Shown: positions 1 through 12,000 of the stretch, piece by piece
Numbering within the stretch: the first letter of the stretch is position 1
How the letters are laid out: each line of letters opens with the position of its first letter
Origin: Synura sp. LO234KE
Lineage: Eukaryota > Sar > Synurophyceae > Synurales > Mallomonadaceae
Length of the DNA: 14,803 nt
Direction: 5' to 3'
Assembly: GCA_015143735.1 (NCBI GenBank)
Contig: VKHC01000242.1
Span: 1 to 14,803, forward strand
Notes under the pieces: model-generated
What the model saw: only the letters and a program-made list of their open reading frames with translations
Database searches by the model: none
What the model was told of the DNA's origin: nothing
Translations under genes and position numbers: made by a program

Positions 1-3000
1 AGTCTCAAATGCTGGCATTTAGGACCAGACGGGAATTTGCGAACGAGCTCGATGCTTCCGTTAGCCAAAGAAAACGACAATTTCATCGATCATACATGGT
101 TACCCACGGCGGATATAAGGAGGTGGGCACACTAGCTGTTGTGCCCTCTCGCCGCGAATTCACTCTGATTGATTGTTTTCCCTCTAGAAGTTATTACGAT
201 GTAGTTTTTGTGAGTGATCTCGGGTATTTACTGCACAGCTCCATTCACTAAATCTGTTTGGTTCCCGTGATTTTCGCTCATAGAATATTACTCACATCCT
301 ACACATTGCTCCTATCCTCTAACACATCTCCACGTAGCATTGAAATTGAGGACATGGAATAATTATCTACACGTCATCATTTCCGACTTCGTTTGACCGC
401 GTGGATCTGTTCGGTCCTGTGTCCTGTGTCGTGTGTCTTATTAGGGTGGTTGCCTTGTCCGACACGGAACTGCCGGATGGATTGGTAAGAAGAGTAACGT
501 CATGAAAACTGCGTCGTGTCATGTTCATGTCCCCCTGTCCTGTCCTGTGACCGCAGACACATCGCCAGTGTTTGTATATATTTGAAGGCGCCGAGCCCGG
601 GAATCTAAATGCCTCCAGCAATGCTGCAGCGCCAGGTAATGGATCGGGTACGGGACGTTAGGAAGGGCTAGTATGTGATGTCATACAATTCGAATTGGAG
701 TCGAAAACGCTTTAACATTATCAGTTCTGGAGGTTATTTTATGTGTTATGAAAGGCTCTTGTGTTTGTTCGTATCTTGCGCACTATATGAAGGGAACCAA
801 TGTGTTGAACTTCAACTGGGTCAACTGGGCCCTGAACTCTGATAACCATGTGGCGTTTTATAAGGAGAACATGAGTACTCCGTTACTTGCAACGGTCTGT
901 TCACTTCACTAAGGGACTCGTATGTCCTGACTTAAGAGGAGGAACGGTATCCTGACGTGTCACATCGCCATATTGTTATAAATTAGCAGTTCATTGAAGT
1001 TGGTCGGTCGATCGGTCGGTTGGGTGGGGTTCGCTATGTTTATCTCATCGTGCTCAACTAGAACTCGTTTGTTTTTACGGAATCTATGTTTGTCAGCTGG
1101 TAGTGGCACCCTCGGACCGATCATTCCGTTGGAGTTGAGACAGACAATTCCGTTGAGGCTTGAGAGTGGGTCCAGGGTCACCCGTATAGTGCCCTACACG
1201 AAAGGTAATGTGCCCGTCGGGAACAATAGTCGGCCTGTATGAGTGGTTGATTTGGATCTTTACTTGGTTCGCACATCGATTAACCTTCCCACTCTCATTA
1301 ATTACCCAAAAGAGGGTTGGAGTCAGAGTACCGATGAGATGCATAGTCGACCGACTGATTTAATAATAAGAACATGGGAATACCAGTCAAATATCAGAGT
1401 CCATACCCAGTCTCCTCCACTCTAACACTCCTGCTATGGTAATTGTAATCAGGTTTTATCTTGATTGGGTTGGCGGGCTACATGTCCTTCTTCGAGAGGA
1501 CGGACGATAAGAAAGAACCCTATTCTGAATTCAAGTCCATTATGGTAAGTTAGATTACACTTGTTTGCTAATCCTCGACCACCACAAGCTAGAGCGAATT
1601 TGAGCGGTCTGTTATGCAATATTTGATATATGATGATTCCTGCTGGGACTGTGACATTTGTTTTGCTTTCCGCGCCTAATTACCTCTCATATAATACGCT
1701 ACTAAGTAGCTGAAAATTAGATTGAGATATGAGATTGTCGTAGATCGAGACAGAGGCTGGTTCCACTGTACAGCAACATCTTACCCATGCTGAATAAACC
1801 GTTTCGCCTGATGTGTCCCTGTCATCGCCGATTGTAACTGCCCACTGTAGTTGGGTACGGAATCGATCCTGGGCGGGACTGTATTGCCCTCCGAAGAGAG
1901 GGTCGCCGTGCTCACGGAATCTAGCAGGCTGCTCACGATGGCACTGGGGAATCTGGAGAACCTCACCAACCAGGGAATGGGTAAGCGTGTGGAGCACTAG
2001 CTTGTATTTTATTATCGGAGTGCATTGGTGGAACAGTTCAGTAGGATACTACTGTGGGTAACTATACTGTACTGCTGTACGTGACTGGCCTAACGTAGGG
2101 GGGGAGAATCAGCGGGAAGTCACCGGCACCGACCTTTGCTTCGGCGGCTTCCATAAGGGACAGATCGTGGGCGCCGACGTGGCGCAACAACGCCCCGTGA
2201 TTGTTTCCATTTCAAACGTGAGAGCGGCTGACCCGTTACGGACATAGGGCAGCCCACTGTAGCAGTAGGAGACGGATACTATTGTTTGCCGTATAAAGCG
2301 CTTGCTCACGATACTGCATTTTTGATTTCATCCCGATCCATCGACAACTTGGCTAGCATCTAGATTAACGTGGTGTGTCGTTTCTAAATTCTTGTTTAGG
2401 ACCACACGACACGTGTCTGGAACTTTGAGACCATGCGCTGTGACTTGGTCCACGACTTCCGGTCCGATGACTTGGCCGCTGTGGCCGTCTACTATACCGG
2501 ATTTCAGGTGGGCATCTTATGTACATCATATCCTTCCAGTGTGTAACCGCTCTAGATCCAGTCGCTGTGACCTCCTCATGTTGAAGTACACTTGACTGTG
2601 GTAATATACTTTAAGATTACCTTCATTCATAACAGGACATGGTCAACGACAGGCTCTCGTACTAATTGATCCTCTCTGTGCTTTTGCCTGAACTGGAATT
2701 GCATGGCGCAGGTCTTGATTGCTTTTAAGGAGCGAGTTCGGCTGTATAACCTTCTTTTGGATCGTCTAAAGGTACAGTAAATTGCTCTCTATCTACGGTT
2801 ATCCACACCACGGCTATTATATGTTTTGAGCGTTCCCACACATATTCCGACATTATCTTTTATTTTACATTCACGCCCTTGTCATCCTGGCTCTATCTCA
2901 TTAACCCAATAAAGTAAATAATGAACCGATAGCCTGATCGTATGATCTCCTTACTCTGATCTTATCAGTTATTCAAAGAGACCATTATCAAGGGCTGCAA

Positions 3001-6000
3001 AGAGTTGAAGTTCTCTAACGGCGGTCAGTTCTTCGCAGCCGCGTCCACAATCAACGTCATGGTTTTCGACACCAAGACGTTTCAGCAGGTGGGTTAGCGA
3101 GTATAGGTGTGGCCTATCGCCTACCGCCTGTTATACCATATGTAGTTAGTTTACGGAATGGGATTCGCTTTCGCTTCACCTTGAAATTTACTTAAAGTTT
3201 CATGTTTCGCTTCAATATTGCAATCTAGTCCGTTATTTACCAGTATCTTCTTTTTTGTGAAACAATAACTTAGCTGATTCCAATATATTGATAGCGGAGC
3301 GTTATACGAGAATTTGATAACTCTACTTCGCCAACTTTTCCGTTCCACTGCAATTACGTTCACTCGCCATGTTCTCACGTCATCGTATCTCCACTCTATG
3401 TCCATGTCACTGATGGATGCGCCTGTGTGCATACAGTTGGTGAGCTTTCAAGGCCATATGATGGCGGTGAAGCGCATGGCGTGGGGTCCTGGAGATCAGG
3501 TAAACTACCGGCCAGTCGGTGGGATTAGCGACAGATATAAACACTCGATGAGAACACAAGTCAATTACAACGAACGGGTGGGGGGCCTGACCGATAATAA
3601 GCTTGTATATAGATTTTACCTGCGGGGAGATAAGTTGACAGTTTACGGCATGCTTTCTATGGTCCCAAATGAATGTTCCTCAGGTCTTGTTTTCAGCCGG
3701 AGGAGAAGGGAACGTGTACGGATGGTCGTTGCTTAGCGATCAGAGATTGGATGTCATCGCCTCCTCTGGTCGCACTGCTGGAATCCTCGGTAAGTATACT
3801 TACGTAAGACTGACTACTTTTGTGCTAAATGATTTAATTTAAATTTATTATAATAGATCGTAATCTTGTAATTATTGTTTATTATTATTTTAACACGCGC
3901 AAATTTAATATATATTTGGTATACCATTAACCGTGAATTAGGATTGGCAATTGATGGGGGAAATTCCGCGATGATTGGAGCTCTCGGCACTGCCAGCCTC
4001 TCTGAGAAAGCCCGGGCTGCGGCGGAGTGGGCGGACGATCCTGACCATCCGGACCGACCCATACTTGTGAGTCGAACTTGAACTTGAACTTGAACTCGTC
4101 CTTTACTGTCATCGTCGTGTTGAGGTACATGCGTTCTACTACGTTGTTGTTCTCACGTTGGTTGTCCGGTGTGTACGTCCGCAGGGCAACGCGGCGATCA
4201 TCTCGACGAGAGATGGGACGATTAAGATCGCCGAATGGACGCTTCAAGGTACGTATCACCGGAGATAAAAACAATGGAGTTTCAAGAGTAAACGTTGCGT
4301 GGCTCGTCGTGGTTCGGTATGGACAGACTCCCGCGGCGTGACCAGAGACGCGCGCTCCAAGACACTGACCGTGAGCTCAGACGGGAGGATATCTCTCACA
4401 GTCCTGCAAATGTCCGCGGACCGAATGTTTGTATTCGCGGGGACCAACACCGGTGCCTTTCGAGTATATGCGTGGCCGTTGGAGGAGGTGAGCGGCGGCG
4501 TGGCGTTTATAATAGAGGGCGGTGTGAATTGATGCGCTTTCACCTTGAGAACAAGTTTTTTCCGTTGACACACGAGTGATTCTTTTCTTACTAACCACAT
4601 ATAATTTCATCATTCGCGATCCCATTTTTAATCATATACATTATTTAGGGCGGTTTCGTGGAGATGTTGGTTCACAGTTGTCCTGTGGTTGATCTCCGCG
4701 AATCTCCGTCTGGTAACACGGTTTTGTCCGTGGGAGAGGACGGTTCCATATTCGTGCACGTGATTTTCAAAGGCGACAACACTGCCTATGCCACCACAGT
4801 CGACGCGATCGATATCTATGGAGCGGATTCGAGCGACCGATTGGTGAGTGCGGTGCAGTTGTGGTGTCACGAAGGGTTAATATTATGATGCCTTTTAGTC
4901 TTGAGTTTGCGGACTATTTCAATGCGCAACTGCAATATATAACGTATCTAATCTAGTGCTTGAAAATAATGTTCGTTTGTCATGCTTCTCACTCGGCATC
5001 TACTCGACGATCTTCAACTTCAACATCAGTACAATTCGGACGTGAGTAAATAGACTAAATTGAGGAAGATGCGTATACATTATTCTCGCTTTATCGTGGA
5101 CCCAAATAATTTTCTTGATATAACCATACACGTAAACGAATAAATAAATTTACATCAAGTGATTACAATATTTCGAACTCACCACAGAATTAGTTATACT
5201 TACGATTTGGCGTGTTGAATCAATTGCTGAATATTTATATTCATGAAACAGGTGCTGTTCGTGGCCGCGGAAGACGTGGAGGAACACGTTCACGAGGTAC
5301 CTATGCCCTCATACTGATGGCTGCTATATTGTTTGCACGTAAAGCGTTGGCGTAAATCGGTTATGTCATCTTGTGTATGTGCACATAACCTCAGGTAGCC
5401 GAGCTGCAGAAAAAAATAGAGGACATGGCGACCAAGCACACTTTTCTAATGCATCAAAAGGAAGGAATGCTCGCCGGTAAGCATGTTGTTCATTGTAGAG
5501 CGCTTGTTGCTTGTACTTTGTATGTGGATTATTCATATATGCGATGTGGAGTATGACGACGGACAAGCTGTTGTACATACAGTTCGTACACTATATTTTT
5601 GTTTGTAATGATAGTTCATTCCTGTTCTTACAATCTCTACATCCGTTACGTTCTGACATTTTGTGCAGACGAAGTTCGCCGTTTGACGGAACAAAATGAA
5701 GTATTGCTTAATATAGAAAAGGAGAGATATGAACAGGTGAGCTGACGGGGAATCGGATTAGTACTCTATATATCTCACGTTTTGGAGCGGCCTCCCCGTC
5801 CCAACAACTTCTGTGATCGGAAAAGTAGCTCTGAGGGGTGCTTTGTTGACCTGGTTTGCTATGTTGTTCTGTGTAATCTCAGCTAAGTTTATTTTTTTAT
5901 GTAATATTACGGGGTGTCACATGTATGCCTCCAGCAGTGGAGACTACTTTGCAGTCACTGTCCAACCGTTTTGCCTTGTTCGCTCCCATAGATGCGCCGA

Positions 6001-9000
6001 GACTATGACGCTAGGATAAACAGTTTGCTGAACACAATCGAAGCCAAGTCCACCGATCATGTCAAGGTAAGTAGACGAGCGGCGGGAGCGGATCGATGGA
6101 TTTGTCGATTACTTGATGTACTTAGTGCATATGAGCGCTTTGGTGGTCGTATGAATGGATGCCGATGCAGTGGCAGATATTGATACCTGCCCTTACTCGT
6201 TATTTCCTCAGATCACGTCCGAGTTAGAGAACCGTTACGAACACAAATTAGCGAACCAGCTCGACCGGTAAGACGTGTGCTATTCTCTAGTGATATCTGA
6301 TGCTTGTATGTGGTCGCGAATTAAATAGATGTGCATCATCACAAGGGTACGATAGATATGTGTGAGCTACGGAATCAACAACTATCGCGCTCACCTATCG
6401 TATAATGGATTCAAATATGCCTGATCAAGGGATACTTTTTTCCATCTGTTTCGATTCGCCTCATCTTATACATTTTTGATATTTGTGATTTGGAAGATGA
6501 GAAACAAAACATGATTAGTTAATAGGTGGTTGATTGGAATTATTAAGGTGTCGCAGCAAAAACTGATCTTCCATTTCCCTTATGATCACGTGGTTGTCAG
6601 TTACGATCGATTGAGTGAGGAAATGGAGCTGTTGAAGCAGCGGTGCGATGGTCTACTCGCTAAAGAACGCAACGAATACGAGAAACAACTGGTGGACCTG
6701 CGCACTGATGTACGTCGGATATCTTGTTATGCTGTTGATAGTGGTGCTCGTGCTCAGTGTAGAACATGATAATGAACCCCTTTCCATGCGAGGATATTTT
6801 AAATAGTTAAGAAAATTCTGAAAGCATTTAATTGAAGATGGCTTAACCTTGAGCATTTTCCCGACAAACAATATCACTGAATATAAATGTTTTCTGTGGC
6901 GAAACGTTGTTGTGACAGGCACGTCAGCGAGAGAAGCGTATGCGACAGGACTACAAACGAATCCGAGATGAGAGGTTGGTAATCAACACCGCAAAAAATA
7001 GTACTATTAATCTTTTATAGATTCTCCATTTTCGCTTAATTTTAAATATGTTTCTAAACACGAATATCTTGTTACTCTATTCATTACTGTCACGGGGCAG
7101 GACATACGACGAGAGCGCCTTCAAGGAAGTGTTGGACCAGCAAGAGGAGGAGTACGAGGATGAGCTTCGACAACTTATAGCCGCTGCCGAAACTGAACTG
7201 AAAAGTACGATGGGTGGCACTCTATCTATATCTGTTACTGGTTCCCTATTTATTGATTGATGGGGAAGTGCGCACACTCTTGTTTGATTTATTCTGATTT
7301 GGGTTGTTTCATTGTTACTTATTTTGTAGATGAGCGAGAGAACATAACTAAGTTAAGGACACTCGTACAAACAAAGAACACGAAGCTCGACCAGCTGAAA
7401 AAGAAGCTTCAGGTATGACTTTCATATTTCCTAGCAGATTTTATCCTATCTATACTTCATATTATATTCATATTAGGAACTGACACTAGCATCGAAGCAG
7501 CGACAGACGTTGTTGATAACGGAGCGGAAGGAAAGGCAGAGGCTGCAGGTACGAGTGACTTGTGAATAAGTTTACTATGTTACCTCGAGTGTGATAAGAC
7601 ATCACTGACAATCCTCGATTTCATGATAGTACTGGGGGCTCTAGTAGTTCCATGCGTATTGTATTTTATACCATTTCGATTATTGAATTTATTGGTTGAC
7701 TGGTTTTTGACTGGAAATGAAAACTGACCAAATTATTAAATTATGAGTGGTTAATGGTCTGTGAATATGTGAATTGAATGCTTTGTTAGGATACGATTGA
7801 GCACTACAAAAAGAATCTTCTAGAGCGTGAGGAAGCACTTGCCGAGAAGGAAAAGGTAACTGTATGTAGTTGAAGTGGAGTACTTCTAATGATACTGTGA
7901 TTTGATCGCTACAATATTTGGATAGCCCTCACCACTAGCAAATACAGAATTTCAGCGCGATAGATTGGTGTTGGCTACAGATGCTGTTTTGGTCTATGAA
8001 AAGACGATTAGGTTTCGCCGTGTTAACTCCTACACTCTGCTTGTTGTAATCTAGGTTATCCTGGACCTGCGTAACTCTACAAGGACATTGGAGAATTTCA
8101 GGTGTGATTTACTGCTATGCGATGAGAGATGAATAACGAATAACGGCTATTTGCAAGAATGAGTCGTCCCTATCAATATGAATAATACTTCATACATAAC
8201 AAATCTGATTCGATCATCATGTGATCTGATTCCACTGTAGATTTGTGTTAGATCATCGCTTGCAACAGTTGATGGCGGAGCGTGGCCCACTCACGAAGCA
8301 CATGGAGGGTCTGGAGCATCACATTCGGTAAGAAAGGTTTGATGTAAATCATGCGAGACAACTGCTTAGTAAATCTTGATCAATACAATTGAGCGCGTGT
8401 GTTTACTGAAAGGCAAAATAAGCGGTTACCCAGCGGAAGGAAATCATCTGCTCTACAATACTTGCTTTTGTATCATATTTCGAATCTTCTAAAATTTATT
8501 GATTCAAAGCGCTTCACCAACCACCACGCAGTTCTTGTACTTTACCTCCTCTACTAGTGACTACTACTTATCTCATATCTCGTGCCCTTTCCTGTAATCA
8601 AACACATGCATAGATATATTGAAACACATAGACTAATCGCATTCGAAAGACTAATGCCCATAACAATATGAATGTTAGCACGATGTATGAGGAGCTTGTG
8701 AAAGAGTTCGACGAAAAGAAGAAGACAGACCGACAAACGGAGCTCAAGGAAATGAAGATTGCGTCCTATCTGCAGGCAAGCCTTGTGGCTCTAGAATCGC
8801 AATGATAGCTTGGATCGCATCTCTTACTCATTTCCTTGAGAGCTTAACCAGATTCAGATTTAGTAGATAAATCTCATTCGTTGTATTCTTAAAACCCGAT
8901 TTTATGCCAGTCATCACTAGCGCAAACATAATTCAATTTCTTCTTAGTTCTCTTGATTTTCAAATCTTTCCATCGCTTGTATATATGTAGGAAGTGGAGC

Positions 9001-12000
9001 GCCTGAGGTATCAGCAGCGCCAGAAAGATTTGTACATCGCATCGTTTAAGCGAGAGTTAAGCAACGCTGTGGGCGCTCAAGGTATAGATATATATACATT
9101 CATATGTGTGTTTTGCGCTCTATTCTGGAGGGCTTGTATTAGTTCTTACGAATATTCGAGAGCAGCCGAACAATTTATTAGTCTTCGGACTATTTGGGAA
9201 TAAAATACTAGTGCATATCAACTTTCTGGATCGTACACGGTCTTGTTGTAAAAGTAAACTGCTTACTAGTTAGTCATCCTTGTCACACTTATGCATCGCC
9301 GATCACTCTGTTGTTTTTGGTTCATTATTTATTTGTGGGGATGTTTCATTCGTCATAGGAGGTCCCAAGGAGGTGGAGCTTGCTGTGAAGGCCTTATATA
9401 AGAAATATGTTCGCGGGGAGTCTGTAGGGGTCAAGCATGGAGAGGCGGGGGGCAGTGGTGTCGTGGCAGATGACGGGGTGAGATGAGTCGAGCGACTTGA
9501 GAGTTCACACGCTGTAGAATAAGTGAATGTGAACCAAATTTTTAGGGATTCATTATTTTGTCACGAAGGTCTCTATGGTGGATCGAAAGATGGACGAATC
9601 ATTCGTTAATTACTTCTCCTTTGAGTTGAAGTTTTTCTTTCAACTTTTCTGGTTTCATAGTGTTTAGAATTGGCATCTTAATGATAATCGAGATCTATTT
9701 ATTTTACATGGTTTTCAATATTTTCAATATTTCCATTATTGTAATTCTGTGCCTTATCTCTGTCTCTCTCTGTCTCTTTAGGATCTAGATTTTATGTCCC
9801 GATTGAAGGACTCCGATGACGAATACGGTAAGTGTCGTTTCATGTAGTGCTATTGAGATTGATTACTGTGCTATGATATCGTTGACTGTTGATCGTAACG
9901 GATATGTGTACAAATGCTTGTCGACGGATGCAGGCGGAGACGGGTTGGGTCGCGCCAAGGGAAGCGTGGTAATAACGGACAACAATTCCCTTGGGAACAA
10001 AGACAAGACGGAGCTTCAGAAAGGCGGAGGCGGAGGTGGAGGAGCCAGAGACCTGGAATTCTATGAGGCGGCTCAAGAAGCTGAGAGGTGATGACGGAGT
10101 TCATATGGATACATCTACCCTCCAATCCATAAGCTTTTTCTTACATTGAATTGGTATATGTCGGGTGCTACCATCTTTTATTTTTATTTTTTATTTCTTC
10201 AATAATTTTGGTTCTTACTCGGTGAACATGTGTGATGTGTGCTATGCGCTTTAGGCAAAAGCAATTTGCTGAGCGCCAAGCTCACAATCTGCGTCACCGC
10301 CTCAACACTACAAAGGAAGAAGCGAAGCGAATTAATCACAACCGTTTGATGGAAAACAGTCACTTGGTCTTCCAGTGCAACGATCTCAGAAGAGAAGTGA
10401 AACTGCTCAATCGACAGGTGGGTCTGATTCACTGGTCATGCCTACGAATGGGTGTACGCACATGTCGATAGTGGTCACATGCTAGAGTGCTAATGTCGTA
10501 GTCATTGAGAGGAATTGGGTCGCCATCACTCACCGGGCGTTGTTACTCAAACCCTTCCCAAACTTGTACAAACTACCTGTCGTCCTATCTCCCCATGTGC
10601 CTGACGCCTATTTTCGAAGCTAGTGTACGAATCCTGATGAATCCTTTCCCCTACTCTCTGCTTGTGTACCAACGTGGCATTCAGTTGGACGCTTTACGTC
10701 AGAGAGAAGCCGAAGCGTTACGACTACTGCGTCGAAGTCGATCTACACTGGGCGAGTCTGACAACAGTAAGATAGGCGACGAGCAAGCTGGAGAAGTGGT
10801 GGAGGAAGAGTCGAGCAGCCTACTCGCTCCCAGGTGACACACTGTAGGTGTAGGGAATAAATAACCCCACGGCGTTGTGAACATAATGAACGCTTTAACG
10901 AGATTTGAATTCCACTTGTTTATTACATAAGCGCTGAACAACTGGTCATATCTATATGTTTGAAATCTTATATATAAGTTAATGTCTGCTTGCGCTATTG
11001 GTTGATTCGAAAAGCTTCCTCGATCGAGTGGAGAAGAAGATGACGTCAGCGAATGGGAGGCCGCTGGGACACCCGAGTCCCCTCCCGAACCCATTCAAAA
11101 GGGAGTCTACTCCGCAGGATGGAAAGCGCAGCAGCTCGAGTGCGCACGGCCCCAAGAGGACCATTTCGAATCCATTGGAATCCTCAGGTATAGGGAGAGG
11201 TCACAGGACTTGAACAGATAATATCTTAAAATGCACCATGGGAACTATCAACACAAGCCTTGAATCAGATTTGGGACAATTTTCGGTCTGATCTGTATAT
11301 ATACGATATATGAGTTTTCTAATTATGTAAGCGGTTCAATTGAGGAAACGTTACCATCCATTGAAGTTCCCACATATTTAACAGGAATTTATATTAAATT
11401 GACCTTCTCTTTAGGTCTTATTTTATATGACTCTTTCTCGCTTTCACTAAATTAGTGTCTTGATATAATTGTTTTAATGGTCGTTCGCCCATTCACATAT
11501 CAAATCTAGTGTATTGTCCTCGCCATGTTACAATTCGTATAATAATATATCCCCACATGTGTTGCAATATGAATGACCGTTGGTCGCAGAGGCGAACTAT
11601 CAGCAGATCAGCAAGAGCGCTCAGCAGTTGGCGCTGGACGCTCTCAGGCAGCCTGTACTGGTACGTGCCTTCGTAGTACATAACATTCTTGCCGTCAGAA
11701 AGGGAGATGCTATATTTGTCGACAGAGATATGGATTGCTGTGACTTTATCGAGTAACTGTGTTCGGTATTGGTGTTGGTATTGGTATGTAGGCCAAGTCT
11801 TTGGGTGGGTTAGAATGGAAAGGAGGGATATCTCTGTCCGGCAGTGTACAGTACGGCTCCTCGGCTCTAAAGAGTGGTCAGCCAGTTGATGTGGGCGCTC
11901 CCGACAACAGTGGCAAGTCCATGTCCAAGACGCTGCCCACGACGTTGAGGTAAGTGGAATCTGAGGCGCTGTAGGTTACCTGGAACATTCCTGATCCGTG

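Larger units (their letters stand above)
1..4843 (+). other. CFAP57: WD40 beta-propeller portion of CFAP57 (16 exons, window residues 1-564)
   Basis: Frame 1 is open at base 1 and encodes WD-like text (KCWHLGPDGNLR, then HTWLPTADIR), so the window opens inside the first propeller. The first intron splits a codon: AG at 121-122 joins G at 445. Recognisable blades include CLYIFEG (557-635), SFFERTDDKK (1453-1544), the Trp-containing RVWNFET (2400-2507), VRLYNLLLDRLK (2712-2771), NVMVFDTKTFQ (2969-3088), QGHMMAVKRMAWGPGD with a GH dipeptide (3437-3499), GGEGNVYGWSLL (3684-3789), RDGTIKIAEW (4185-4248), GTNTGAFRVYAWPL (4327-4487) and GEDGSIFVHVIF (4649-4843). Order and spacing match the two-propeller N-terminal half of CFAP57 as I remember it. 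The segment at 3942-4066 carries an Ala/Asp-rich loop (EKARAAAEWADDPDHPDRP) that I do not recall from animal versions, probably a blade insertion. Confidence 0.88.
5030..9081 (+). other. CFAP57: Long central coiled coil of CFAP57 (exons 5030-9081, window residues 565-947)
   Basis: Sixteen small exons (12 to 109 nt) encode an almost uninterrupted charged, heptad-like helix rich in Glu, Lys, Arg, Leu and Gln. Examples are AELQKKIEDM (5395-5476), YDRLSEEMELLKQRC (6601-6709), LDQQEEEYEDELRQL (7101-7204), LDQLKKKLQ (7330-7412), RTLENFRFVLDHRLQQL (8055-8327) and QKDLYIASFKREL (8991-9081). The order follows the CFAP57 rod, including the well-conserved ENF(R/K)FVLD block. In known CFAP57 proteins the rod extends along the doublet and contacts dynein regulatory partners; that role is inferred here from the family. 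Two donors depart from consensus: GTTGGT at 6975 and a GC donor at 8776, each required by phase. Confidence 0.9.
123..9781 (+). other. Other introns longer than 300 nt (123-444, 1545-1850, 3089-3436, 6268-6600, 8328-8678, 9478-9781)
   Basis: Each is bounded by GT and AG and joins exons in matching phase (phases 2, 0, 0, 2, 2 and 0). I searched all for missed exons and saw none. Open frames within them, such as 5813-6019 in the intron 5737-5991, lack similarity and flanking splice sites. Intron 9478-9781 ends in a long CT/TCTCTG polypyrimidine tract (9757-9779) directly before its acceptor and has a short tandem TTTTCAATA pair near 9713-9730. Confidence 0.6.

Noticed and set aside
994-1242. 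82-codon + open frame as a stand-alone gene
   Set aside because: Only 1097-1204 is real: it is an internal CFAP57 exon ending RIVPYTK before the G-F-I-L of the next exon. The rest is intron.
3151-3432. 93-codon minus-strand open frame
   Set aside because: It lies in the intron 3089-3436 with no recognisable content and no minus-strand splice or poly(A) signals.
5813-6019. 68-codon + open frame with hydrophobic residues
   Set aside because: Mostly intron (5737-5991); its end overlaps the real exon at 5992-6066 in another frame.
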